Shown: piece after piece, positions 8,532 through 16,774 of the stretch
Layout: each line of letters begins with the position of its first letter
Position numbering within the stretch: the stretch's first letter is position 1
NCBI GenBank assembly: GCA_910588425.1
Contig: CAJUPM010000010.1
Span: 1 to 64,000, forward strand
Origin: an uncultured Christensenellaceae bacterium
GTDB taxonomy: Bacteria; Bacillota; Clostridia; Christensenellales; Christensenellaceae
Direction: 5' to 3'
DNA: 64,000 bases
Position numbers and translations under genes: made by a program
The notes under the pieces: model-generated
What the model saw: the letters and a program-made list of their open reading frames with translations, nothing else
What the model was told of the DNA's origin: nothing
Databases searched by the model: none

Positions 8532-8757
8532 GTGTTGAGGAAAAAATAAAAAATACTTGTTCTCTAAATGAATTGTGCCGGGCCTCGGCAGGCCGGGCTG
8601 ATCAAGCTGAAAGATAATAGGCGCGTTGTATCGCGCATAATCGGCAGCTTTTTCTCTGTAATTTCATCATAATACATTTTATTACAAAAGTAAAGATAAT
8701 TTACTACAAAAATGTAATAAATTTATGAAAAATGTACTATATGCTCCAAAAGCCGCG
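8532..8757. other. AT-rich intergenic region with dyads, no gene
   Basis: No plausible ORF. It holds a stem-loop AAGCTG...CAGCTT enclosing GCGCG...CGCGC (about 8604-8653) followed by five T, and a nested AT-rich dyad: TTTATTAC (8678-8685) with GTAATAAA (8714-8721), enclosing GTAAA (8690-8694) with TTTAC (8700-8704). The dyad lies 37-80 bases upstream of the first promoter for the downstream kinase gene and could bind a repressor. Confidence 0.4.
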
Positions 8758-8786
8758 TTGCGCGAATTATCGCTTTATAGTATAAT
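8758..8786 (+). promoter_or_regulatory. distal promoter of the amino acid kinase gene
   Basis: TTGCGC (8758-8763), 17-base spacer, TATAAT (8781-8786). The initially transcribed sequence would form a hairpin: ACCCGTT (8793-8799) with AACGGGT (8819-8825), inner GAAATC (8803-8808) with GATTTC (8812-8817). Confidence 0.65.
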
Positions 8787-8846
8787 ATTTCTACCCGTTA
8801 CTGAAATCGAAGATTTCAAACGGGTTCCATAAATATTGAATCATGA

Positions 8847-8871
8847 GCGCTGCTCCGCTTCGCCGCAGCGC
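8847..8871. repeat. GC-rich palindrome with CCGCTTCGCC loop (copy 1)
   Basis: GCGCTGC (8847-8853) and GCAGCGC (8865-8871) flank a loop containing CCGCTTCGCC. A hairpin with the same 10-base loop core on the opposite strand occurs at 25946-25967. It may be a dispersed palindromic element or a leader-RNA hairpin. Confidence 0.4.
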
Positions 8872-8893
8872 AAGAGAGGGAAGCATCTGATCA

Positions 8894-8902
8894 TGATATA
8901 AT
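8894..8902 (+). promoter_or_regulatory. proximal extended -10 promoter of the amino acid kinase gene
   Basis: TGATATAAT is an extended -10. The 17 bases from its TATAAT onward (8897-8913) repeat 8781-8797 with one mismatch, so the start region of the distal promoter appears duplicated here. Confidence 0.5.
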
Positions 8903-8984
8903 ATTTCTGCCCGCCCGCCGCGGCATTGGCAGGAGGGGAAAATACGAGCAATATGCCCGGCAGGGCGATAAAAGAGGGGAAAAG

Positions 8985-9818
8985 ATGGCGCATTTTACAT
9001 TCGATGCCGTAGTGAAAATTGGGTCTATGGCGCTCATTCGAAAAGAGGATAACGACCTGGATTATAATATCATTTCCAGATTGGCGCACGATCTGCGGCC
9101 GGGCTATATTCTGGTCAGCTCGGGCGCGGCGGAAATCGGGAGAATCGACTATATGAAGCGCAATGGCAGCGAGCTCAAAGGCGATTTGGAAGAAATCAAG
9201 ACGGATTATTCTTCCCAAGGGCAGGCCATTTTGATGGGGCTCTACCGGGATTTTATCGACCCGAAATACTCCGTGCGGCAGATGCTGGTGGAGCACAGCC
9301 ATTTCAACGAGCCGGAAAAGGCAGAGCATCTGCGCAAGCTCTTTTTCCGGGCGGCGAATCAGAACGCCATCCCCATCGTCAACTACAACGACCCTGTGAG
9401 CAATGAGGAGACGCGGCGTTTTGAGATCGCGTCCCTGCGCCAAAATAAAGGGGACGGGGAAGTGGTGGAATGCGTGGATAACGACGAAACGGCGGTTGTC
9501 GTCAGTCAGCTGGTCGGGGCGGAGCGCCTGGTTATCCTGACCTCCACAGAAGGCATCTATAAAGACCCCAAAGACGCTTCTACTTTAATTGAGGAAGTGC
9601 GCGGCTCTTCGGCAGAGGAGATTGACGCAAAAATTGATGAGATGCTGGCCTATTGCAGCGGGGCCTCCAGGGTGGGGGCAAACGGCGCCAAGGCCAAGCT
9701 GATGTTTGCCAAGCGCGCCCTGGAAAATGGGACGGATGTCGTCATCGCCAGCGCGGCGCATCGGCTTTCGGATATTATGGATGGTAAAGTCCGCTGTACA
9801 CGGCTGATGATCGACTGA
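8985..9818 (+). CDS. amino acid kinase family protein (glutamate-5-kinase/UMP-kinase-like)
   Basis: A 277-residue protein of the amino acid kinase fold. The N-terminal VKIGSMALI is the phosphate-binding K-x-G-S motif of ProB-like kinases, followed by LVSSGAAEIG, ANQNAIPIVNYNDPVS, CVDNDETAVVVSQLVGAERLVILTSTEGIYKDP (nucleotide and substrate region) and GANGAKAKLMFAKRALENG. It has no C-terminal PUA domain, and no proA lies nearby, so a role in proline synthesis is not supported. Most GenBank-style labels would be 'uridylate kinase' or 'glutamate 5-kinase-like'; the substrate is unknown. The SD is AGAGGGG before ATG 8985. It is a single gene with two promoters upstream and a terminator directly behind. 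Confidence 0.75.
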   Translation: MAHFTFDAVVKIGSMALIRKEDNDLDYNIISRLAHDLRPGYILVSSGAAEIGRIDYMKRNGSELKGDLEEIKTDYSSQGQAILMGLYRDFIDPKYSVRQMLVEHSHFNEPEKAEHLRKLFFRAANQNAIPIVNYNDPVSNEETRRFEIASLRQNKGDGEVVECVDNDETAVVVSQLVGAERLVILTSTEGIYKDPKDASTLIEEVRGSSAEEIDAKIDEMLAYCSGASRVGANGAKAKLMFAKRALENGTDVVIASAAHRLSDIMDGKVRCTRLMID

Positions 9819-9841
9819 GCGGCAATAAGAAGAAATCGCAG

Positions 9842-9872
9842 AGCCCCAAAGAGCAATTCTTTGGGGCTTTTT
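9842..9872 (+). terminator. Rho-independent terminator of the amino acid kinase gene
   Basis: AGCCCCAAAGA (9842-9852) and TCTTTGGGGCT (9858-9868) followed by TTTT. Confidence 0.9.
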
Positions 9873-9925
9873 GTGTCCCGATTCTCAGGCTGTGTGCGGA
9901 ATTTTCCCCAAAAACCGAAAAAAGC

Positions 9926-9955
9926 TTGTGGGGAATGCCGGCCTTGGGTTATACT
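9926..9955 (+). promoter_or_regulatory. promoter of the MFS transporter gene
   Basis: TTGTGG (9926-9931), 18-base spacer, TATACT (9950-9955), 37 bases before the start codon. Confidence 0.55.
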
Positions 9956-9992
9956 GGAGATACCCGAGTATAAAAAAGAAAGAGGAATGAAG

Positions 9993-11186
9993 ATGGAAAA
10001 GCGGAAAGCGAGCCTGGGCTTTTACTGCGGCGCCCTATTATTTTGTTTTTACTTTACTTTCGGCATTTTTGGCTCAATGCTGACGATTTATCTGAGTGAT
10101 CTTGGAAAGACGCCTGTGGAGATCGCGTTTGTGCTTTCGGCATCCGGCATTTTCGCCATCGCGCTTCAGCCCGTCGTGGGCTTTCTGGACGACCGCATCA
10201 AGAACCGCAAGGCACTGGGCGGCGCAATCCTGGGCCTGGCGGCGGTGGCGGCACTCTGCTTTACCATCACCCGGCAAACCTGGCTGCTGTTTTTGCTGGA
10301 TGGCCTGGTGCTCTCGGGGATGAGCAGCCTTCTGCCCATCTTTGAAAAGATCGCAACCTCCGGTCCCTATCGCTACGGCTCGGTGCGCATCTGGGGAAGC
10401 ATTGGCTTTGCCGCGGCCTCTCAGCTGGGCAGTATCTTATATGCGCATGTCTGGAACCGTTCGGTCTTTTTTGCGGCAGCGGCGGCACTGCTTTTGACGA
10501 TTTTCTTCCTGAGCCGTTTCAGCACGGCGTCCATGGCGCAGCAGCCTAGGGAAAAGAAGCAGCAGCCAAAGGACTGGCACCCAGCCAAAGCCCTGCTGGG
10601 CAGCAAAACCTATCTGTTGCTGTTGCTCCTGGCGGTGATTTTTGCCGGGCTCTCTGTGATGAACGAGACGTACCTCTCGCTGTTTTTGACGGACAGCGGG
10701 TTTACTGTGCCGCAGTCGGGTCTAGTGCTCTCTCTGGCCGTTTTAATGGAAATTCCGCTGCTTTTGTTCTCGCATCGGTATATGGATGGGCTTTCGGGCA
10801 AGCAGCTGCTGTTTCTGGTATTTGGCAGCCTGGGCATCCAGTTCGCCGGATGCTGGCTGCTCTCAGTAAATTGGATTATCGCCGCCTGCGTGGTGCTTCT
10901 GCGGGCCATCGGCAGCAATATGCTGTTCGTGATGGTAACCATCAAGATTACCGCGGGTGCAGTAGACGAGGCATATTCCTCCACGGCGCTGGGCATTGTG
11001 GAGATGGTAAAATCCATCGGAACCATTCTGTTCCAGGCTTTCAGCGGCTTTTTAGTGAAAGCGAAGGGGTTTGCCGGGCTTTATGCAGTCGCGACGATTC
11101 TGGCGGCTGCTGGGCTAGTCATCTGCCTGCTCATGCGCACAAAGCCCCAGGCCGAGCGGGCGCTGTTTTCGGGAAGCAAGAGCTAA
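9993..11186 (+). CDS. MFS transporter (MFS_1-like)
   Basis: A 397-residue integral membrane protein with about 12 hydrophobic helices split by a polar central loop (QQPREKKQQPKDW), the layout of major facilitator proteins. The loop between helices 2 and 3 reads GFLDDRIKNRKALG, a form of the MFS G-x3-D-R-x-G/R-R motif. The closest look is of the LacY/nucleoside-symporter-like MFS_1_like branch; the substrate cannot be told. The open frame extends to 9861, but that stretch overlaps the kinase terminator and the promoter; ATG 9993 has AGAGGA six bases upstream and is preferred over the adjacent ATG 9987. It is monocistronic, with a terminator at 11212. Confidence 0.85.
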   Translation: MEKRKASLGFYCGALLFCFYFTFGIFGSMLTIYLSDLGKTPVEIAFVLSASGIFAIALQPVVGFLDDRIKNRKALGGAILGLAAVAALCFTITRQTWLLFLLDGLVLSGMSSLLPIFEKIATSGPYRYGSVRIWGSIGFAAASQLGSILYAHVWNRSVFFAAAAALLLTIFFLSRFSTASMAQQPREKKQQPKDWHPAKALLGSKTYLLLLLLAVIFAGLSVMNETYLSLFLTDSGFTVPQSGLVLSLAVLMEIPLLLFSHRYMDGLSGKQLLFLVFGSLGIQFAGCWLLSVNWIIAACVVLLRAIGSNMLFVMVTIKITAGAVDEAYSSTALGIVEMVKSIGTILFQAFSGFLVKAKGFAGLYAVATILAAAGLVICLLMRTKPQAERALFSGSKS

Positions 11187-11211
11187 GGGAGCAGCAGGAA
11201 AAAGCGTTTTT

Positions 11212-11242
11212 GAGGCATGGCATAGCGCCGTGCCTCTTTTTT
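11212..11242 (+). terminator. Rho-independent terminator of the MFS gene
   Basis: GAGGCATGGC (11212-11221) pairs with GCCGTGCCTC (11227-11236), one mismatch, then TTTTTT. Confidence 0.88.
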
Positions 11243-11474
11243 ATCCGCCCAAAACGACCATTGTCGCGGCGGGTGCGGAAGTTTTTGTCTCGGCTTCTCT
11301 GCAGAAGCGGCAGAGGAAAGCAATGGCTGACAAAGGCGATAGCAATGTAACCCACATCTTGGTGCATATGTAATTACTCAAATGATACATTAATTTCCTT
11401 TTGCGATGCTCAGAGCAGCAGTCGGATTTATGTTGTCCGCTGTGCTATTGCAAAGGTGGTGCAGTGCGGGCAAA
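11243..11474. other. intergenic region, nothing assignable
   Basis: About 230 bases between two converging terminators. The only start with a decent SD (AGAGGAAAGC before ATG 11323) opens a 16-codon frame ending at 11373 that resembles nothing known. No promoter pair or RNA structure stands out. Confidence 0.4.
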
Positions 11475-11512
11475 TAAAAAAGAATGCCGAATTTCTTCGG
11501 CATTCTTTTTTG
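11475..11512 (-). terminator. Rho-independent terminator of nifJ
   Basis: AGAATGCCGAA (11481-11491) and TTCGGCATTCT (11496-11506) with A/T runs on both sides, so it can work in both directions. It sits 14 bases past the nifJ stop. Confidence 0.9.
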
Positions 11513-11525
11513 GTTGACAGAGCGG

Positions 11526-14500
11526 TTAGTTCTGCTCTGCTTTGTTCTTGTAATTCTCGTAGCGCTCTTTTGCCTCTTCCTCTGCCCGAGCGAACAGCAC
11601 TTCAGCATCCTGCGGGAACATCTTCTGGAGCGTGCGGTAGCGCGTCTCTCCGGTGATGAAGTCGCGATAGCTGCCGGTAGGCTCTTTAGAATCCAGCGTG
11701 AAGGGATTCTTGCCTTCTGCCTTGAGCGCCGGGTTGAAGCGGTAGAGCTGCCAGTAGCCAGCTTCCACAGCCTTCTTCTCCTCCAGCTGCGCCTTGCCCA
11801 TGTTGATGCCGTGGTTGATGCAGGGGGAGTAGCAGATGACCAGGGACGGGCCGTCGTAAGATTCTGCTTCGTTCATCGCCTTGACGAGCTGCGCCTGGTT
11901 TGCACCCATTGCGCAGGAGGCAACGTAGATATAGCCGTAAGTCATCGCGATAGAGCCAAGGTCTTTCTTCTTGGTTCTCTTGCCGGCAGCAGCGAATTTG
12001 GCAACTGCGCCAGTCGGGGAGGACTTGGATGCCTGGCCGCCCGTGTTGGAATAAACCTCGGTATCCAGAACCAGGATGTTGACATCCTCATCCATGGCCA
12101 GAACGTGGTCAACACCGCCGTAGCCGATGTCGTATGCCCAGCCGTCGCCGCCGATGATCCAGATGGATTTCTTGATGAACAGGTCTGCATCTGCATCCAG
12201 TGCCTGGAGGGCCGCTTTCGCATCGCCGGAAGCTGCGGCAATCGCAGCGGGAAGCTCTGCCTTGATGACCTTCGCGCAGGCCTTAGTGTTGTCTGCATCC
12301 TTGGGAGCGGCAGCCCATTTCTCCAGCGCTTCCTTGAGGGCGCCGGATACGATGCCGTCTTCCAGGGCTTTTGCAACTTTATCTTTGAGCGCGGCGCGTC
12401 TCTGCAGATATGCCAGCGCCATGCCGTAGCCGAACTCCGCGTTATCCTCGAAGAGGGAGTTTGCCCAAGCCGGGCCATGGCCTTCTTCGTTGACGGTATA
12501 CGGGCAGGTCGGCGCGGAACCGCCATAGATGGAGGAGCAGCCGGTTGCGTTTGCGATGATCATGCGGTCGCCGAACAGCTGGGAAACCAGCTTGACGTAG
12601 GGCGTCTCGCCGCAGCCTGCGCACGCGCCCGAGAACTCGAACAGCGGCTGCAGATACTGGCTGCCGATGACGGTGGATTTGTTGACAGAAATCTCCGGGC
12701 GGGGCAGCTCGACTGCGAACTCCCAGTTGGCCTCTTCCGTCTTGCAGCTTTCTGCCAGAGGCTCCATCTCCAGCGCTTTCTGCTTAGCCGGGCAAACTTC
12801 TACGCAGTTGCCGCAGCCCGTGCAGTCCAGCGGGGAGAGCTGCATGCGGAACTTGTATCCGGCGACGTCCTTGCCGCGGGCATCTTTGGTGATGTATGCA
12901 GCGGGAGCATCGGCCAGGTTTTCTTCCTTAGCCAGGAACGGACGGATGCAGGCATGCGGGCAGACCAGCGAGCACTGGTTGCACATGATGCAGTTTTCCG
13001 GAATCCACTTCGGAACGTTGACGGCAATGCCTCTCTTCTCGTATTTGGTCGTGCCCGTGGGGACGAAGCCTCTCGGGTCGAAGGTAGAGACGGGCAGCGC
13101 ATCGCCCTTCTGCGTTGCGATGGGGTGGATGACTTCCTTGAAGTATTCGTTCTCGGCAACTTTTGCGGGCTCAGCGCCGGTGGTCGCCTCTGCCCAGGAA
13201 GCGGGGTAGTTAATCTCCTGAACCTGGGAGATAGCCACGTCGATGGCCTTGTAGTTCATGTTGACGATGTCGTCGCCCTTCTTGCCGTAGGTCTTCTTGA
13301 CGGCCGCCTTCATGTATTCCACAGCGTCCGCCTCGGGAATGATGCCGGCGATCTTGAAGAATGCCGCCTGCAGGCACATGTTGATTCTGCCGCCCAGGCC
13401 GACTTCTCTTGCGATCTTCACGCCGTCGATGTTGTAGAATTTCAGCTTCTTGGAGGCGATTTCTCTCTTCATGGAAGCCGGGAGCTGGCTCTCCATATCT
13501 TCCAGCGTCCAGGGGCTGTTCAGAAGGAAGGTGCCGCCCTCTTTGATGCCCTCCAGCACGTCGTAACGGGTAACGTAGCTGGGGTTGTGGCAGGCGATGA
13601 AATCGGCCACGTCGATGAGATAGGTCGACTGAATCGGCTTCTTGCCAAAGCGCAGGTGCGAAACCGTGATGCCGCCGGACTTCTTGGAGTCGTAGCTGAA
13701 GTAGCCCTGGGCATACATATCCGTGTGGTCGCCGATGATCTTGATGGAGTTCTTGTTCGCGCCGACCGTGCCGTCCGAGCCAAGGCCGAAGAACTTCGCG
13801 CGGAAGCAGCCTTCGGGAGCGGCGTCGATCTGCTCGTGAATTTCCAGGGAAGTGCCCGTAACGTCGTCTACGATGCCGACCGTGAAGTGGTTCTTGGGCT
13901 CTGCGGCAGACATATTGTCGTAAACAGCCTTGACCATGGTGGGCGTGAACTCTTTGGAGCCCAGGCCATACCGGCCGCCCAGAACTTTGAGCATGCGGCC
14001 CTGCTCGAACAGCGCTGCGATGACATCCTCATACAGCGGCTCGCCCAGGGAGCCAGGCTCTTTGGTTCTGTCGAGAACGGTAACGGATTTGACGCTGGCC
14101 GGGATCGCGTCCACGAATGCCTTTGCGCTGAAGGGGCGATAGAGGTGAACCTTCACCATGCCGACCTTCTCGCCGCGTGCGTTCATGTAGTTGACAGCCT
14201 CTTCCGCAGCCTCTGCGCCAGAGCCCATCAGCACGATGACTCTCTCGGCATCCGGTGCGCCGACATAGTCGAACAGGTGATAAGCGCGGCCGAATTTCTT
14301 GGCGAACTCATCCATCGTGTTCTGGACGATCTCGGGCGTCGCCAGGTAGTATTTATTCGCAGCTTCGCGGTTCTGGAAGTAGATATCCGGATTCTGCGCC
14401 GTGCCCTGCTGATGCGGATGCTCGGGGTTGAGCGCCCGGGCGCGGAATTCCTTGACGGTATCCCAATCGATCATGGAAGCGAGATCGTCATAGTCCAGCA

Positions 14501-15050
14501 TCTCAATCTTGGAAACCTCATGGGAGGTTCTGAAGCCATCGAAGAAGTTGACGAACGGAACTTTCGCCTTGAGCGTGGAAAGGTGCGCAATCGCGGCCAT
14601 ATCCATAACTTCCTGCACGGAGTTGCCGCAGATCATGGCAAAGCCGGTCTGGCGCGCGGCCATAACGTCTGCATGATCGCCAAAAATGCTCAGCGCGTGA
14701 GCAGCCAGCGCTCTTGCGGAAACATGGAACACGCAGGGCAAAAGCTCGCCGGAGATTTTGTACATGTTGGGGATCATGAGCAGCAGACCCTGAGAAGCCG
14801 TGAAAGTGGAAGTGAATGCGCCGGCAGCCAGCGAACCGTGCACAGCGCCCGAAGCGCCCGCCTCGCTCTGCAGCTCAGACATCTTCATTCTCTGGCCGAA
14901 GATGTTTTTTCTTCCCTGAGCAGCCCATTCATCGCATGCCTCCGCCATAGGCGAAGAAGGCGTGATGGGGTAGATGGCGCCGACATCGGAAAACGCATAA
15001 GCAACATGCGCGGCCGCTGTGTTACCATCAATCGTTAATTTTTGTGCCAT
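11526..15050 (-). CDS. nifJ: pyruvate:ferredoxin (flavodoxin) oxidoreductase
   Basis: Oxidises pyruvate with CoA to acetyl-CoA and CO2 while reducing ferredoxin, the central pyruvate reaction of anaerobes. The 1174-residue single-chain enzyme has the full domain series: N-terminal pyrimidine-binding domain (GAIYPITPSSPMAE), transketolase-C-like and gamma domains (FFGLGSDGTVGANKNSIKIIG), two 4Fe-4S clusters of C-x2-C-x2-C-x3-C form starting at Cys687 (CIMCNQC) and Cys743 (CTGCGNC), a further cluster region with GACAGCGETP, and the TPP-binding GGDGWAYDIG segment near residue 966 with DTEVYSNTGGQ. Length is normal. The start ATG is preceded by GGAGGG. It is monocistronic, with its own strong promoter near 15169 and a terminator at 11475. 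Confidence 0.98.
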   Translation of the reverse strand: MAQKLTIDGNTAAAHVAYAFSDVGAIYPITPSSPMAEACDEWAAQGRKNIFGQRMKMSELQSEAGASGAVHGSLAAGAFTSTFTASQGLLLMIPNMYKISGELLPCVFHVSARALAAHALSIFGDHADVMAARQTGFAMICGNSVQEVMDMAAIAHLSTLKAKVPFVNFFDGFRTSHEVSKIEMLDYDDLASMIDWDTVKEFRARALNPEHPHQQGTAQNPDIYFQNREAANKYYLATPEIVQNTMDEFAKKFGRAYHLFDYVGAPDAERVIVLMGSGAEAAEEAVNYMNARGEKVGMVKVHLYRPFSAKAFVDAIPASVKSVTVLDRTKEPGSLGEPLYEDVIAALFEQGRMLKVLGGRYGLGSKEFTPTMVKAVYDNMSAAEPKNHFTVGIVDDVTGTSLEIHEQIDAAPEGCFRAKFFGLGSDGTVGANKNSIKIIGDHTDMYAQGYFSYDSKKSGGITVSHLRFGKKPIQSTYLIDVADFIACHNPSYVTRYDVLEGIKEGGTFLLNSPWTLEDMESQLPASMKREIASKKLKFYNIDGVKIAREVGLGGRINMCLQAAFFKIAGIIPEADAVEYMKAAVKKTYGKKGDDIVNMNYKAIDVAISQVQEINYPASWAEATTGAEPAKVAENEYFKEVIHPIATQKGDALPVSTFDPRGFVPTGTTKYEKRGIAVNVPKWIPENCIMCNQCSLVCPHACIRPFLAKEENLADAPAAYITKDARGKDVAGYKFRMQLSPLDCTGCGNCVEVCPAKQKALEMEPLAESCKTEEANWEFAVELPRPEISVNKSTVIGSQYLQPLFEFSGACAGCGETPYVKLVSQLFGDRMIIANATGCSSIYGGSAPTCPYTVNEEGHGPAWANSLFEDNAEFGYGMALAYLQRRAALKDKVAKALEDGIVSGALKEALEKWAAAPKDADNTKACAKVIKAELPAAIAAASGDAKAALQALDADADLFIKKSIWIIGGDGWAYDIGYGGVDHVLAMDEDVNILVLDTEVYSNTGGQASKSSPTGAVAKFAAAGKRTKKKDLGSIAMTYGYIYVASCAMGANQAQLVKAMNEAESYDGPSLVICYSPCINHGINMGKAQLEEKKAVEAGYWQLYRFNPALKAEGKNPFTLDSKEPTGSYRDFITGETRYRTLQKMFPQDAEVLFARAEEEAKERYENYKNKAEQN

Positions 15051-15168
15051 TGATTATTGCCCTCCAATTTGGAATATTTGGAAATTGCCGGATGCCCCGG
15101 CAGCCTGTACATAACAGCTAAAAAACGCATTGCATCAAAAAAGAAGCTGCGTTTTGATCAGCATCTTT

Positions 15169-15198
15169 ATTATAGCTTATCCGGCGGTTTTTCGTCAA
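15169..15198 (-). promoter_or_regulatory. nifJ promoter
   Basis: On the minus strand TTGACG (15198-15193), 18-base spacer, TATAAT (15174-15169). The -35 overlaps the stop codon of the truncated deacetylase gene. The roughly 110-base leader contains a TGCCGG...CCGGCA-type hairpin near 15090. Confidence 0.8.
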
Positions 15199-16559
15199 GG
15201 GATAGAGGGGCGGAAAAAGCCTGTAAAATAGGAAAAAAGGGGGATTTTCTGCGGGGGCCGGCAGCCTGGGGAAGCGGCCCGCAAACCCGGAGAGGGCGGG
15301 CAGAAAAGGGCGGAGCGGCAGGAAAAGAAAGAGCCGTTTTTGAGCACCTCAATGCGCGGATCCTCGTTGGGAATGCGCGCGCCGAAGGGATAGACGAAAA
15401 CCGGCGTCTCCCCGACGATGTTCTGCACTTCGTTCTGCCACTTCTGCGTGTCATCCTGCACTTTTTCCAGCGAGGCGTTGGCGAAGTTGGTGTGGCTGTA
15501 GCTGTGGCTTGCGAAGGTCCAGCCGTGCTCTTTTAAGACGGCCACAACCTTCTTGGCCTCTTCAATTTCGGATTCTCTGTTTTCGCTCTGCCGGTTGGTC
15601 CGGTAGCCCAGCACGCCGGCAAAGCCCGTCAGCGCGATGACGCCCTTGGCACCGTTGTGGCTGAAATCCGGGTGCTCCTTGCAGAACTGCTCGATGATGG
15701 GGATGAACTCGTTGTCGTAGCTGATGACTTCCTCGCCGTTTAAGTGCTTGGTGTAGGAGGCCAGCTCGCCGTTTTCGTCCACGATGATCTTATCCACCAT
15801 GCCGCAGTGCATTTTGCGCGAATCGTAGACCACATCGTCAAAAGACATGATGAGCGGCTTTTTGCCCTCGGGCAGCATCAGCTTGTCGGCCCAGGCAAAC
15901 GTCTTGCCGTCTCCGCTGGGGTTCTCGATGCAGATGGAGGGGTCGACCAGAATAAAACCGTAGTCGTAGAGCGCCTGGAGGAAATGCTTGAACTCATAGG
16001 GCGTGATGCAGTCCTTCCAATAATACTCTGTGTTCGTCTCTACTGTGATCTCCGGGAACGCGATGAGCGCGTGCGTGAACCAGTGCTCCACAACGCCGGT
16101 ATATGCCACCAGCTTGACTTCTTTGGACTGCTTGATCCCCTGGTATTTTTCCAGCGCCGTGCTGAGCCGCTCGCTCTGCGTATAGGAGAGGCCCTGATTT
16201 AGGACGGCGATGGAAGCGTCGTAGGCCGTCTCATCCTCGGCGTAGATGGCATCGGCCTTTTGAATACAGAGGTCGGCAATCTTTTCCATAGCGGCGGCGT
16301 GGTTTTCGTTGTCTTCCGGTGTGGCGGCCAGCAGAGCCAGGGCACCGTCGAAATCTCCGCTTTGCATGAGCTCATCCGCAGAGGTCAGAACTGAGGCAAC
16401 GGGCTTCGCGTCCCCTTCCTTATCCGGAGTCTTTTTCACGGCCTTGATGATGAAAATGCCCGCGACGACGACAACCGCGGCTGCCAAAACACTGCATGCG
16501 GCAATTATGATATGCCTGCGCCTGCGCTCTCTGCGGCGCAGCCTGGATCTGTAGCTCAT
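15195..16559 (-). CDS. polysaccharide deacetylase family protein, probably 3'-truncated
   Basis: A membrane-anchored protein with a short Arg-rich cytosolic start (YRSRLRRRERRRR), one N-terminal helix (IIIAACSVLAAAVVVVAGIFII), a spacer of about 100 residues, and a NodB-like domain. Visible deacetylase motifs are LIMSFDDVVYD (metal/catalytic Asp pair), the H-x3-H metal site in FASHSYSH, and VYPFGA (motif 3 region). After residue about 405 (EDPRIEVLK) the sequence turns abruptly into a Pro/Cys/Ser-rich stretch of about 48 residues without family character, and motifs 4 and 5 are absent. Neither other frame restores them. The gene therefore looks cut by a deletion or rearrangement and may be inactive. 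The start is ATG at 16557-16559 behind CGAGGTG. Confidence 0.75.
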   Translation of the reverse strand: MSYRSRLRRRERRRRHIIIAACSVLAAAVVVVAGIFIIKAVKKTPDKEGDAKPVASVLTSADELMQSGDFDGALALLAATPEDNENHAAAMEKIADLCIQKADAIYAEDETAYDASIAVLNQGLSYTQSERLSTALEKYQGIKQSKEVKLVAYTGVVEHWFTHALIAFPEITVETNTEYYWKDCITPYEFKHFLQALYDYGFILVDPSICIENPSGDGKTFAWADKLMLPEGKKPLIMSFDDVVYDSRKMHCGMVDKIIVDENGELASYTKHLNGEEVISYDNEFIPIIEQFCKEHPDFSHNGAKGVIALTGFAGVLGYRTNRQSENRESEIEEAKKVVAVLKEHGWTFASHSYSHTNFANASLEKVQDDTQKWQNEVQNIVGETPVFVYPFGARIPNEDPRIEVLKNGSFFSCRSALFCPPSPGLRAASPGCRPPQKIPLFSYFTGFFRPSIP

Positions 16560-16774
16560 AGTGCACCTCGAAAAATGTAAATTCATGTGGGTTTCTAAGA
16601 GATATGATATACCTTTGCCTGGTAAGAGTAAATAGAGTTGTGAATTGTTTGTAAAGCTGATACAAATACGGCGCCCGTTTTGCCCCCAAAAAGAAAAAGG
16701 ATTTTGGGAAGGAGCCGGGGAATATATTAAAAAAAGCGGAATTTCCATAGAGAGTTTATGACAGGAGGATGGCA

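Noticed and set aside
8844..8891. 15-codon frame in the kinase leader
   Set aside because: No SD, and the sequence is explained by the GC palindrome.
11323..11373. 16-codon frame with SD between nifJ and MFS terminators
   Set aside because: Too short, no recognisable peptide, no promoter in front.
11484..15038. Plus-strand open frame of 1184 codons opposite nifJ
   Set aside because: It is codon-aligned antisense to a certain gene; the sense strand rarely uses TTA, CTA and TCA codons, which leaves the mirror frame open. Composition is Ala/Val/Asp/Gly/Arg-rich without any motif and no SD.
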